Of a stretch of DNA of 64,000 nt, positions 22,007-34,019 are shown piece by piece. The notes below the pieces were generated by a model. The model saw only the letters and a list, made by a program, of their open reading frames with translations. It was not told the DNA's origin and did no database searches. The stretch's first letter is position 1. The number at the start of each line of letters is the position of its first letter. The position numbers and the translations under genes were made by a program. The stretch is from NCBI GenBank assembly GCA_014706385.1, contig JACGZH010000005.1, positions 1,364,001-1,428,000 of the forward strand, read 5' to 3'. This DNA is from Phaffia rhodozyma. Taxonomy: Eukaryota; Basidiomycota; Tremellomycetes; Cystofilobasidiales; Mrakiaceae.

Positions 22007-24601
22007 AGGGTAGTAAGACGTGTTACTATTGGTGCTATTGTTGTTATTGTACATCAGGGGGCGTGAAGAATGGTAAGAGGGGTTGTTTCCGGCGTATACT
22101 GATGCTTGTGCCTGTGGGTAGTTAGGATGCATCCCGGAAGGCCCTAACGAAGGATGTCCTGTTGAACCAGATTGAGGTGACGAGAAAGAGGGAGCAGAAC
22201 CGGATGGAACCGGTTTGGGTTGTTCAACCCACGATCGGGTTGGAGGTAACGACTGTCGATCCGGAACAGGTAGTGCCTTGTTCACATTACTCGACGACGG
22301 CGCTGTAGTCGATGGAAGACCTCCGCCAATAGACACAGCCGTCTTTCTGGATCCAGTGTTTGAAATCCCGCTGATATCCGATCGAAGCGCCTCTAGCTCT
22401 TTAAGAATCGATCGTTCACACAGAACGTTCATCCGAGCGTGTTCCAGCAGTGCGACAGCGATGTCTTCGTGAGCTTGACGGGAATGAGTCTGTAGAGATC
22501 GATGGAGATTCTTTGAGATGTTGTCCAGTCGAGTTGAAATGACTTCTTCTGCTTCTTTAGCCTATAACAAAAGAGAAGACAATCCCAATGGATGATTGGA
22601 TTAGTTCTACTACATCGTTTGTAATTTCGCAATAACGGCTAGAGAAGAGAAAAGAGCAAAAACCGCACTTCATTTAACTCGGCAATGGCGTCGTCGACCT
22701 TACTAGAAGCAATACTTGAAGAACCTTTCATGCGCTCTACTGCCCTGCGTTTGGTGATTGTGATCTTCGCAGCCGTTGAACATTCCTCCAGAAGAATAGT
22801 TCGTTGAGATAAGGTTTCCTGTTCTCCGTTGACAGCAAGATGAATAACGGCTCCTCGATAAGAAACTAGATCGAGAGAGCAAGCCACCACAGATGCGATG
22901 AAGAGAACATACTCGAGCAGACCTAGCATTCAAGGATTGATAGCCTAGCGTGTCTCCAATCACCACACTCTCATTCACGGCCTGATTTGTACCCAAGAGA
23001 TAGAATTGGTTTCTACAGTCAGCAACATCTCAATCGAGACATAACCTCCTCCCAAGAATGATATTGTTGCATACCTGAACGTGTTGAATCCCAGCGATCG
23101 CATCCATAGCTCGTCCCAACTTCCGCAACGCCGCGCTCAGCGAAGGAACCTGTTCTGTGGTGGCGGACGTGACGAGCTTGGTTCCAAAATCGACCTCGGA
23201 AGCAGCAAGGTCTGTAGAGAATTACTGCAGATTAATCGTCTGCATTTCCTACAATATCAAGAAGAGGAGGAGCAAGAAGAGACCGACTTTTCCTCGACTT
23301 TGAAAGCTTATCTGAAGCTTTGGCCGCCTCGGCAAATTGAGTATCTAGCTTTGCGATCTCTGACTTTGCCGTCGCTAGTTCTTTGTCTTCATCGTGCGGT
23401 CCTTTACCCAACAGAGGTAGCTGAATTGGGAAAGTTGAAGGAGCCTTTCTACGTGCTCGAGGAACGGGGTTATACTGTATACACAATCGCGTAGAACGTT
23501 CGATTGTCAGAACCCATTTGATGAATGCGGAAGAAATCAAAGGGGGAAAGGAATAGAAGTCGACAGAACATACGCCGAAGTCAGACTCGATGAACGACCG
23601 GAGTTCTTCATCCTGGAGGAGCACCGTATCCTCACACACATGGGAGAACCATCTTTGAAGAGCGATGCGCACGAGTCTATCGTCTATATTTCACCAAGAA
23701 CATAGTACCGCGAGGAGTTTGGGATAAAAGGTTAGCTGTCTCTCATACAGAGACGCAAACAGAGGGGAACATACCTTCTTCGTCTGTCACAGCTGAGCTT
23801 TGAGGTAGCGGAAGGGCGGCCACAATTGCTTGAAACGGCCAAACAGTAAAGAGCGAGCGGATTTAGTTCTTTGAAGAGGAATGGTCCCTACGGTGCAGGA
23901 GGTTTAAAGGAGGTTTTTGGGATACCTACTTTGAGGGTTTCCGATGGCGAGTTGATCGGCAAATAGCCTGAACTCGACATAGCTTCGCTGCATATTCTTA
24001 TATAGATTCCTGTTGAAGTGGCTGAGGTTGGTCTATCGTTCATAACAGTCCGAAAGGTTAGAGATGGCAGGATAAGAATATTGTCAATGGGAGGATCAGC
24101 ATTGGATCTGGAGGGGTCCATCACAGAACATAATACTGATCCTTATTCTATGAAAGACCAAGATTCGGCATGAATGATGATCATACTAACCGAGGCATCG
24201 AACCGGATGAGAAGGTCTTTCCTGTTTCGCTCCATCCCAGTGATTTTGACCCTCAGAAACGGACTCAGCCTATCCGCCCGTTTCCCATCCATCAGCGCGT
24301 CGGGCGACATCAAGGATTGACTTGGTTGTCCGTACACCTGTCTTTCTTTCTCAAATCCTGACGAATGGTTAGAGATTGAGTTGGATGAAGGTCTGTTTCT
24401 TTGCAATGATGGGGGTTGATGGGCGTTTTCCTGTTGGGGACGGTAGGACTGTTGTTGAGAGAACGATCGGCTAGTGGAGGAAGAAGGCGATAGATGTGCT
24501 GGAAGATCTGCCGGTTGATGAGGACTCGACGGCCAAGGAGGTGGCTGAATGGGGTTCACCATTCGACCAAACGTTACCGTCGGAGAGAGAGGATCGGACA
24601 T
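21566..24601 (-). CDS. VPS17: Vps17-like sorting nexin (PX-BAR, retromer)
   Basis: Vps17 pairs with Vps5 to form the membrane-bending part of retromer, returning receptors from endosome to Golgi. After a disordered Ser/Pro/Gln N-terminus (MSDPLSPTVTFGRMVNPIQ), the PX domain starts FLRVKITGMERNRKDLLIRF and continues NLYKNMQRSYVEFRLFADQL, LPLPQSSA, RIALQRWFSHVCED and LLQDEELRSFIESDFG. A BAR-type helical region follows (ELATAKSEIAKLDTQFAEA, SLSAALRKLGRAMDAIAG, KITITKRRAVERMKGSSS, SKVDDAIAELNE, HEDIAVALLEHARMNVLCER). The long C-terminal tail is Gln/Asn/Gly-rich, with a polyglutamine run near 21970-22010, and ends RKLDPREAARQLANGF. The frame is open further upstream to an ATG at 24706, but ATG 24601 gives the more typical start. 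About eight exons. Confidence 0.9.
21969..22012 (-). repeat. CAG-type polyglutamine repeat in VPS17
   Basis: CAA/CAG codons on the minus strand encode about twelve consecutive glutamines in the disordered C-terminal tail. Mixed codons suggest moderate repeat stability. Confidence 0.85.
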
Positions 24602-24937
24602 ATTGAATGACCTCTGGAAAGGATACGCTTCTGATGGTCGTAGATCCAAGGAAGATGGACGATGAAAGATAGAGTGTGAATGATGAGCAACGAGAGAACG
24701 CGTCAAATACCACCAGACTCGTCGATCGGCATCGACTCTATCTTTCGTTGTCTCTCAGTCAACTGACATCGCATCATCTTGTTTAGGTCATGTTAAATGG
24801 TCGTCAAAGCATAAAGATAAACATTACACTCTCTCTGGAACTTTGTAGGTGTCGAAAAGAACTCGGATCTTCTCAGCCACAACAGAGAGGATACTACAAC
24901 GAGATAAAAAGCTCATAGTATTTTGTTTTCTTCCTAT
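24602..24937. other. Spacer between SAP18 3' end and VPS17 start
   Basis: 336 bases between two minus-strand genes, serving as VPS17 promoter/5' UTR and SAP18 3' flank. An open frame in phase with VPS17 covers 24602-24706. Nothing else is recognised. Confidence 0.55.
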
Positions 24938-26210
24938 TCAATTCCAAGCCTCATAAGACGGGCTCGCTCTCCGTCCTGGTCTGGGTGGGCTCCTCTGTCT
25001 ATCATCGTCTCTCGGTTTGTCGACATCCCTGCCTCTGTTTCCCCAGCCGGATTCAGATCTGGGTGGGGGAGACTCTCTCCTTCGGTTCCTGTCTGTCCAG
25101 CCGTTTCCAAACTCTCTTCCACCTCCGTTTCCGTTCCCAGTTCCTCGGCCTCCACCTCTGCCGCCTCGAGCTCCCCATCCATTAGTGGAAGCGGGTCCGC
25201 CTGGTCCATGGTCGCCTCGACCCGATCCTGGACGAGGTCCGAACCGAGCAGCTGCTCCTCGAATCGAACCTCTCGTCCACGCGCCACCTGAGTTCGAATC
25301 ACGTTCGGGGTGGTGGTTTGCAAACTCTCGAGATGGTACTTGGCCCTGACCAGGTCGAGCTGAAGTGGCAAGATGAGGAGGAGGCGGCCGAGAAGCAAGA
25401 CCGGGTCCGGGACCAGGGCCGGGATGAGCGGAGGAACCAGATGCGAGATCAGGATTGACAACAGAGACAAGAAGGTAAGATCCAGGAACAAAATTCGCGC
25501 CTTGTAACGTTCTGGTGGGCAGATATAGATGAAAAAGCATGTATGCCATCAGATTGGTATCAGAAAGAGTAGAGAACCAAAAGGTGAACCAAGAACCAGA
25601 CTGACCGATCAAGAGAAGAATCCCGTTCTCGCAACGCCCGTAAGGAGATTGTCTGAAGATCTTTGGAGGAGAAACGTCGAAGCTTGTTATCCGGCCAGAT
25701 CATTCTATTTCGAAAGCAGACACAGTCAGCCACCCATCTAGTACCCATAGGAAAGGAGAGAAAACACCAAAAAAGAAGAGAAAACACCCACTCACCGAAG
25801 TGCATACTTGGCAGTAGAGGGCTTTAACTTTTCCGGAAGGTTCAACACGAGCATCTCTAGGAGTTCCCCAAACGATGTGTTCTCAAACGCGTAAAGCTGG
25901 TATTCATCCCGTACTGGGATCTTTCGATCTTCAAACAAGCGAACGGGGTGGAACGACTGTGGGTGAACGAATGTTCTGATCAAAAACGGTGAATCTCTAG
26001 GCGGTGTTCTAGGTTCACTAGCATCCTGCTCGTTTGAATCGACCTGCATTGTGATTGCCTTGATGGGTAGTTTGCTTTGATGGCTGGTTACCTTGGTGGG
26101 TGAATGTATGCTGGGAATTCTACCGGATGGAAACTCTTGCTGATTCTGTGTAGTTAGGGTTAAATCCAGATACAAGGTGAAACCCGGTTACTAACCGCGA
26201 TTGTCGTCAT
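24938..26210 (-). CDS. SAP18: SAP18-family protein with a long Gly/Arg/Pro-rich C-terminal extension
   Basis: SAP18 is a ubiquitin-fold protein of Sin3 deacetylase and ASAP/exon-junction-associated complexes. The first exon is MTTIA (26210-26196), spliced to NQQEFPSGRIPSIHSPTK at 26145. The fold then reads SPFLIRTFVHPQSFHPVRLF, RKIPVRDEYQLYAFENTSFG and ELLEMLVLNLPEKLKPSTAK. Later exons give NLMAYMLFHLYLPTRTLQG and ANFVPGSYLLVSVVNPD. After the fold come about 170 residues rich in Gly, Arg and Pro (PGPGPGPGLASRPPPP, GWGARGGRGGGRGTGNGNGG, RPGRRASPSYEAWN), which typical SAP18 proteins lack. The extension shares its exon with the end of the fold, so it is not an annotation fusion. A start at ATG 26049 (MQVDSNEQDAS) is also possible. 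Confidence 0.85.
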
Positions 26211-26304
26211 CTCTTGTGTTCACTCTCATTCCAATTCACACACACACACATATACACATACAGTCACTAACGTTCATCGATAACCATCCACTTACGCCTA
26301 CACG

Positions 26305-28497
26305 ATGAGCGAGCTACTACTCATAGTATATCTCCATGGGTTCAAAGGAGATGATACCACGTTCAAACGGTTTCCTGTAAGTTGCGCTCTCTCGCGTCTG
26401 TGTGTGATGGCCAATCTAGTATCGCATTCCACTGCCTCTCTTGATCGCTGCTGACAAGCTACTCTCACTTTCGGTTCTCATATTCTTATTTTATGATCAA
26501 ACCTACTAAATAGGAACGGATAAACCACATACTTACAGAGACTCAAAAGGACGTGAAGGTGGAGAGCGTGGTGTTTCCACAATGGGAGGTCGGTCCTCTT
26601 TCTCTGCACAACTTCAGACGCGTCCTTTTGCGGACGGTTACTAAATATATATCTCAAACACACCCTTCTATCTCTTCCCGTCTTCATAGACCAGAGGTGT
26701 ACTAGTGAGAGTTTCATCGTGCTATTAATGCTTGTAAACACATGCTCAAATTGACGATCGCCCCCGGTAACTAATCGACCTTTTCTCTCATTCCAGGCCG
26801 TCGCGGTCGAACGATTCTCTGACTGGCTCGCCACAATCACTGTCGAAAAGGAGAACGCGTTTGGCGGTGCTGGTAAAGCAAGCATCATCCTTTGTGGACA
26901 CAGTATGGGTGGTATTTTAGCAGCCGATGCCCTTCGAAATATCGCTTCCTCTAGGCAAAACGTCAAGGACTTTCTCTGGCCCCGAGTTATCGGTCTCATC
27001 GCTTTTGACACGCCTGTACGTATCCTTTCTAGTTGGCCTCCTCTTTGGATGAAGGCTCTTTAATCATGTCTGAAGTCGAACAAAAGAGAAATAACGAAAC
27101 AAACCTATGATTGGGGAACGGAATTTAGTACCTAGGCCTTCATCCCAACGTGTTTAAGTACACATTCACCAAAGCAGCCAGCAACGTCCAAGCCGCCAAA
27201 GACATCGCGTCTACTATAGGGCTCATTGCGCCTTCCCTCTTTGCCAGCGCCAGCTCCATCTTCCCATGGTCTTCCTCCCCTACCACTGGTACCAATGCTT
27301 CTAACCCTATCGGCTCTACTAGTACTTCTAGCGCTACTCATGGTCCTATTCCTACTACAACGGCGACGACAACATCATCATCGAAAGAACAAACCGGTTC
27401 TAGGCCAACGACCCGATCGACCGTTTCCCAACCGGCGCCCCATATAGACGAAACGCCCACGACGACGACGACGGCGGCTACCTCTAAAGGCTGGGCTTCA
27501 AGGTTTACGAAAGGAGTGCCATTGGTGTATGGATTAGGAGCAGCCGCTGTCGCTGCTGGTGCTGCTGGAGCTTATTACAAGAGAGACGATCTCGGACTCG
27601 GCATGGGCTGGGCTCAGGTGAGGCGCGCACACATATATACATATGCTCACACTTGCACTCGTGCGCGTGCTCGTGTGGACATACTCTCGCTCTCTCCTGT
27701 ACTGACGTCTGGCGGATTTATCTACCTCTGCTCACGGGTTTACACAGGATCATCTCCAGTTTGTGGGAAACTTATGGGACGGAGAAACGATGCGACTGAG
27801 ACTTGAGAGTCTTGATGAGCTCGTTCATGAGGACGGAATCTTGTTCAGAAAGTACGAATTTTTGTTTTCTTTATTCTCGCAAGAAAGCGACTACATCAAA
27901 GGCTGAACAGATCTTGATCTTGTCCAAACGAATAAAGTTTCTATACTCAATTAGCGTCCGATCCGCAATTTATTCTCCCCAGGACGTTTTGTATCTTGCC
28001 CCAACCGAAAGGGCCTACGAAGCCTTACTGGGTGTCTGCTAAGAACAACATCGTAAAAGGCGAGATTGACGCGCACACAGAAATGTGTATGGCCCCTCAT
28101 TTCCTCTTCTTCTCTCTTCCTCCCCCATAGAACTTGTCATGAAACCTGACCAGCACTCATGCTCTGTAGTCTCTCCCAGTGGGAACGATAATTATTACGA
28201 TCTTGGACTTCGAGCGGCCGAGTCGATCGCTCTCGCCTTGTCAGTTGTTCTCTTTCTTCTGATGTCTTTCCATGATGAACACTTTCTAATCTCTTATACT
28301 TGTTCGAATACACGGGGATAAACAGAACACAATCTCGTCGAAAGATGGCGGCTGCGATGAACCAACCAGACCCAGTGACGGCTGGGTTCTCAGAAAGCAA
28401 GACGCATAGTACAACATTTACCCCTAACATGGCTGGAATGTCATTTGATAATCCTATTGATGTCGACGAGGATAAAATTGGAGATGAGAAGCTATAG
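26305..28497 (+). CDS. Alpha/beta hydrolase, putative lipase/esterase (DUF676-like)
   Basis: It is a serine hydrolase of unknown substrate. The N-terminus LLLIVYLHGFKGDDTTFKRF carries the His-Gly oxyanion loop. The nucleophile elbow is IILCGHSMGGILAADALRNI, and LIAFDTP then YLGLHPNVFKYTF follow. A Ser/Thr-rich linker (IPTTTATTTSSSKEQTG) precedes a hydrophobic Ala/Gly segment (VPLVYGLGAAAVAAGAAGAYY), probably a membrane helix. The C-terminal part (DHLQFVGNLWDGETMRLRL, NDNYYDLGLRAAESIA, QSRRKMAAAMNQPDPVT) ends PIDVDEDKIGDEKL. The first exon ends FKRFP before a GTAAGT donor. Some internal small exons (about 27,850-28,330) are uncertain. The membrane segment suggests attachment to an organelle membrane. 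Confidence 0.8.
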
Positions 28498-30657
28498 CAA
28501 TCTGCTGAATGCCGTCTTTTCAACGAATGTTTGCGATGTTTCCGAGTTTGTTTTTGTTTTGTTAATAGATTGGTCTATCTAAATTATTAATGGAATCTTT
28601 TCTCTGTTTTCGTACACACCAATATACGCGAGGTTCTCTTGTTATGTCATTCATACAGCAACAGATACAAAGAAAGCGTGATCTAATTGAATCGGAGATC
28701 AAACGAGCAAAAACCATTACCAAGAATGTCAGTCAACTCTGCTTTTTTATACAGCTTAACGAGATATTGTTTGTTAAAGAAACAGTGGTTGGAGACGATA
28801 GGTGGTGTAGGATGGGCCCTCAGTTGAAGAAATAACTTGATCCTCATCTCCAGAAGGAGGTCAGACATATGCTTGTCAAAGTTTTGTTTGTCGTCTTTGG
28901 GCAGGAGCGTGGAAGGGTTTGGGAATGATTGGAGAGGTTCAATGCATTAAGACTCACCTTGAGATGGAAAGACCGGCTGATTGTTTGAAAGAGATGCAGC
29001 CGGTGTTGGAGAAAGGTCAAATCCAGAGACGACGAATGTGACGCCTGGGTTTTATGCCGGCAAATCGGCTCGAGCTAGAAGAAAAGTCACACGAAGGAAC
29101 AAGAAAAGTCAGACGGTCGATTCTCCTAAATTTCGGATATTTCTTGATGTCTCTCTCTCATATTCATCTCTCTCTTCTCCTCTCTCCTCTATCTACAAAG
29201 TCTGGCTGATGGTCATCTGTTGGGATTGCATGGATGAGGGCATGCGTGAATTCGCCTACTGGTAAGTGAACGATTTGATTGATCTCACGTCATACCATAC
29301 CACAATTCTCCCAATCCTTTCTCTACCCTGGCTTGATGATACCTATCCAAACGCGTTTACGTGACATACATGAGCGATCTCGCAACATGCATCACCAACT
29401 GACCTTCCACCCTACCCACCTATCATTCCATGAATCGACTGATCTTCTCTTTTTTTGTGAACTATGTTTACTGACTAAGATTAATTGTTTTCGTTGGGCT
29501 CGGTGAAAATAGATCTATTTGAACTTTTGCCTTCATATCACTTTTCAACAGCTAGCTTCATTAAATCTATCTACCATTACCACCCAAAGGTAAGATTTAA
29601 ATTCTTTTCATCCTTCCGAAGACGACGTGATTTCTTTCTATGTGATGAACAATCAGTTCTGCTTCTGCAATATGTCCGCAAGGACAGGCTCGCAAGGCTC
29701 AAGTTGAAGACAAACACTTTATACCAAAAACACTTATCTGATTCTTGAAATCACGTCGTCCTGTCTCTCTCGTCGCATGTTGAATGAATTCACATACTGA
29801 CTTTGTTTTTTGTTTATTAGATCGACTTGCCTGTTGAATAGTGTGAGTATGATGCCCATCCGGCTCTTTCTATGCACCTCCACCCTTCCACGGGATGTAA
29901 CCCAGTCAATCCATTCTCTGATTCCTACCCACTCTCCCTCACTTCCCCTTTCAGGCTTCTTCCTTGTGGAGAAGTTGGTAATTCGCCTCTCACCAACGTT
30001 CTGTTGGTGTTGGGTTGGGAGTCCCTTTTTGGATCTGATCCTCATCAAACCTGTACTTCATGGCGGACAGATTTGGCTTATGTTGATAGCTTGTGCAGAC
30101 TTTCTGTCAGTTCATTCTTGAGACATTTGTCTTCCTGTCTGTTTATGTTGTACAGGGAGGCTAGGATACTGAAGGGTTCGGGAGGAGTTGCTTGGGAGTG
30201 GCCGGAAAGATTACAACGACGGCTTCTGATTCTTTTCGATGATATCCACACCGTGTTCCTAATTAATCAGAAACTTGAGTTTGCTAACCAGGTGTACTCT
30301 GTCCATTGCTTACAGGTGTTTCTTGTATTGTTTGCTTGTATGCTGTTCGAATATAATGTGCCTTCAATATCAATAGATGTGTAGAGAAGAGAGAAAATTC
30401 AAGCCAAAATATGCATAGCATAACTTTACGTAACATACCACGTGATGACGATTTAATGAACCGGGTCCACCCGCTTATTTGCTCTTCCGAACTTATCCGA
30501 ATGGACGAGACGAGCAAACATCCAGAGAACACACAAGCACTCACTATAAAGACGAAGCATCCCTCACCGACCAAGCCTTTCTTCTTTCTAACAGTTGCCC
30601 AAGATACCGCCGTTATTCAGTTACCTTCTGTACACTCCACCAAAGATACCCGTACCG
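28498..30657. other. Unresolved 2.2 kb stretch with scattered coding-like segments
   Basis: No complete gene could be assembled here. On the plus strand there are coding-like pieces with plausible splice signals. These are SFIQQQIQRKRDLIESEI with KRAKTITKN (28648-28727), WKGLGMIGEVQCIKTHLEME with RPADCLKEMQPVLEKG (about 28,910-29,020), and SARARRKVTRRNKKSQT (29,065-29,115). WLMVICWDCMDEGMREFAYW (29,203-29,262) and a frame ending WEWPERLQRRLLILFDDIHT (30,150-30,255) follow. They lie in different frames with stops between. They could be exons of one intron-rich gene or the decayed remains of one. The last 250 bases act as promoter of the carnitine carrier. Confidence 0.35.
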
Positions 30658-32470
30658 ATGAACAAAGAAGAGATCAAAGAACTTAAAGACACCGTCGTCC
30701 ACGGCGCACAGGAGTTTGTTCAAGAGGAGAAGAAAGACTCGGGAGGAGCAAAGGCGTTTGTGGCCGGTGGTGTAGGTGGAATGAGCGCTGTTCTAGTTGG
30801 TACGTCCTTGAACTGAGCCTCGGTCAGATTACCATCTTTTTATTGCTCGCGTCTGGTGTCTGGTCGTTTGTCTCTAGAACAGGAGATCGTAGAGATGGTC
30901 GATATAGAGAGTAGAGTCGACTATATGCAATATGAAACTAATACTGGGAACCATCTGTCTGTTTCCTTTATTACTGCCACGCGGTTTGCTCACGTTTCAG
31001 GACATCCGTTTGACCTCACAAAAACGAGATTGCAAACGGCCGCTCCAGGAACGTATACTGGAGCGATCGACGTAGTAAAAAAGACTGTCGCCAGAGATGG
31101 AGTTCGAGGGTTCGTAGCTCCTTTTCCCTCCCTCAAAGGTACCTAAAGACATAAAGGCGAGCCTACTCATAATCCTCTTCGAACTGTTTCTCATGTATTT
31201 GATCTCAAAGAATGTATCGAGGAATGGGACCTCCGATAGTAGGAGTGACCCCGATCTTCGCGCTCTCCTTCTGGTCATACGATTTGGGAAAAAAGCTTTC
31301 TCGGTCGTTCTTGCCGAATGCATCGAACGATCCGACCGCACCGTTAACTGTTAGCCAACTCGCCTTTGCTGGTTTCTTCTCTGCTATACCAACCACACTT
31401 GTCACCGGTCCGGCAGAGAGAGTTAAGGTCCTGCTTCAGGTCAGTTTCGTGCTCATGTCTTGTCCGTACTGTCATCCAGTACCACTCACCTATTCTTTTG
31501 GATGAACGTTGCATCTCGAATATGGCTCTAAATGAACACCAGGTTGCAGGCCAAGGGGAGTCTTCGGTTCAGTACAAGGGACCGATCGATGTTGTCAGAA
31601 AGCTGTATCAAGAGGGGGGCATCAAGTCTATCTTCAGAGGTACTGGAGCGACCTTGGCCAGAGACGGTCCTGGAAGTGCTGCGTTTGTCCTACTCCTTCC
31701 TTCTTTACACGTTTCGACCTCATTTGATAGCGCTCTGTACTGACTTGGTCTTGAAACGCCAAAATTGCCTCTGGCTCAATCATCGAATCTCAATCAGGTA
31801 CTTCGTCGCTTATGAATTGACCAAGAAGGCACTTACTCCTGTTGGCTCGGACCCGTCCCAGTTGAACCTTGGAACTATCATCCTTGCTGGTGGCACGGCC
31901 GGTGTGGCTATGTGGGCGATTGCTATTCCTCCGGACGTACGTCTCATCGACCTCTGCTTCATCCTCTTGTTTCCTCACTACCGTTGTTTTATCATAGCCT
32001 GACGTAATTATTTCTCTTGATGACCTTCGACTTCTTTCCTCTTACGCCTGTTCTTTTGCATAGACTATCAAATCTCGGCTCCAATCGGCTCCTCATGGAA
32101 CATACTCTGGATTTGTGGATTGCGCCAAGAAACTTGTAGCTGCCGACGGAGTGAAGGCGCTCTGGAAGGGGTTCGGACCAGCTATGAGCAGAGCTTTCCC
32201 TGCTAGTGCGTTGCTCTCTTGATGATTCCTCACTCAAGTACTTGCTCTGGATCGATAGCGTAGCGAGCTTTTGTTGATTCCCTCATTTTCTATTTTTGAT
32301 CTTGCCTCCTTCCTCGCTCCACTCGTACAGATGCCGCAACGTGAGTAAATTGTCTATCAAGATAGCTACTATATCCCTTGACACTGATCGACTGCTATTA
32401 TCTGCTTCTGCAATCCAGATTCCTTGGTTATGAGCTTGCCGTCAAAGGAATGGAGTCGTTCGGCTTATAG
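30658..32470 (+). CDS. CRC1: Mitochondrial carnitine/acylcarnitine carrier (SLC25 family)
   Basis: It exchanges acylcarnitine for carnitine across the inner mitochondrial membrane for fatty-acid oxidation or acetyl-unit transport. Three SLC25 repeats are visible: GHPFDLTKTRLQTAAPG, VTGPAERVKVLLQ and IPPDTIKSRLQSAPHG. Each repeat's second half is also present (GVRGMYRGMGPPIVGVTPIF, GGIKSIFRGTGATLARDGPG, GVKALWKGFGPAMSRAFP). The second repeat carries the GPAERVK variant (Glu-Arg in place of Asp), characteristic of carnitine carriers. About eight exons give about 315 residues, ending FLGYELAVKGMESFGL. One exon, ATGCCGCAAC (32331-32340), is only ten bases and is required to read FPANAATFLGYE in frame. 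The start MNKEEIKELKDTVVHGAQ is the first ATG of the frame. Confidence 0.94.
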
Positions 32471-32917
32471 TCGTCTCTTGATCAGACCAACGCCCTTCCC
32501 TAAACATATACATGGCTTCGTTTCATTCCTTCCATCATTTCTCTCTTCTTCTTCACAAAAAGCCCATACCTACTTCCTTGTGATTTTAGAATAAATGCCT
32601 GGTGTAAGATTCAACTTGACAGACCAGTTAACTCTCTTGCATACCCATTTCGATACAGTCATTTCCCTTTCATTCTTATTCTCTGCTCAAGGTCTGTGTG
32701 TCTAGTTAGGTTTATTATGTAGTCTTCCTTGGTGAGATGTATGCTTAGTTCTGGGATCGTGCTTACCTAAGCAAACGAATTATCGCGTCACTCCACATTA
32801 TCCAGCTTCCGTCCGATCTATACTCTTTCTTGCTCCTTCTGTACTATCCATCTTCAACATCTATCCACATTGTTGCATCCCTAATTTCTTTCTCCTAATT
32901 CTATTCACAAATCAAAC
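32471..32917. other. Intergenic spacer carrier to FUN14
   Basis: 447 bases of T/C-rich sequence between two plus-strand genes. It includes the 3' flank of the carrier and the promoter of the FUN14 gene, with a CT-rich tract just before ATG 32918. No gene seen. Confidence 0.6.
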
Positions 32918-34019
32918 ATGGCTTTTAATCAACGGCTCCTTCCTCATGCCTTTCAGTCTCTGAAATCTAGACCGGCCGCCTTCCCCTCGACGCTCCTCAC
33001 TCGGTCAATCCACTCTAATCCCCCTTCTGGTTCTGCTGCCCGGTTCATCCGAGCCCGAGGACAGCCCCCTAGACCTTCATCTAGGGATCCGATCGCGCTT
33101 GTGAAAGCCCGGGCGAATCCTACGGAGAGCAAGGTCAACTGGGCAAACTGGCAGAAGGGAACGATGGTGGGAGTGGGATTAGTGGGGCTGAACCTCGCTT
33201 GGACGGCTGGTGGAGAGAAAGGTGGGAAGAAGGTGTGGTGTGAATGTACGTCTTCTCTTTCCCTCCCTCTTCCTTCCTCTTTGTTACCTTTCGAGAAGTA
33301 AGACAAATGAAGAAGAGGAAGAGGGCTAAAAAAAAAAGAGTGATGTGGCATCACTGTTGACTAAGTACGGTCACTTCTTTTCAAACTGGATATCGCTCCA
33401 CTATTTATCATGGTAAAAAAAAACCAAACAAATCGATAATACGTGAAGCAGCTCCCGTCGTTCCTCCGCCTCCACCTTCTCGGCCTGAACCGGCTTCGAT
33501 CGTGAATCCATATGAACTCGGTTTCGGTGCCGTCTGTGGAATTTGCGCGGGTGTGTTCATAAAGAAGGGCGCGAAGCTCATCGCTTTCATTCTCGGTGGC
33601 GCCTTTGTCTTCCTCCAGGTATGTCCTCTTCTGATATCATGTAATTCGAGAACAGAATCTCGGAAGGATATCTGTCTTACTTCGTGACTATCCTCTTTGA
33701 ACAACGAAACACAAAAGTACTTGAATTCGATCAACCTTGTCAAAGTAAACTGGACGAAGATCGGCAGTCGATACGACAGTCTTACGACCTCCAACGGGGA
33801 GAAGGGTGTTTTGACGGTGACAAGACTTTGGAACTGGATCACTGATTTCCTGACTCGGTAGGCTCTTTTTTCCTTCCCGTTTCGTTCCCAACACAAATAT
33901 CCTTCTTTCCAGTCATGAAACTCAACCTTATGGCTTGTCTTTCTTGTTATACCTGTAGGGACTTCCAACAACGAGCGACTTTCCTAGGAGGTCTCGCTCT
34001 CGGTATCAGAGTTGGTTAA
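32918..34019 (+). CDS. FUN14-domain mitochondrial membrane protein
   Basis: FUN14/FUNDC proteins are small mitochondrial outer-membrane proteins; the animal member FUNDC1 is a mitophagy receptor, while fungal members have less defined roles. The N-terminus MAFNQRLLPHAFQSLKSRPA, followed by LLTRSIHSNPP, looks like a mitochondrial targeting region. A hydrophobic segment TMVGVGLVGLNLAWTAGG comes before the FUN14 domain. The domain reads ELGFGAVCGICAGVFIKKGA, then KLIAFILGGAFVFLQYLNSI, then NLVKVNWTKIGSRYDSL, and finally RDFQQRATFLGGLALGIRVG. The GxxxGxCxGxxxKK opening and the final GFALG-like helix are family hallmarks. Four exons give about 215 residues. Confidence 0.88.

Noticed and set aside
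23081..23494. 137-codon plus-strand frame
   Set aside because: It is antisense to VPS17 exons whose minus-strand translation matches the BAR region.
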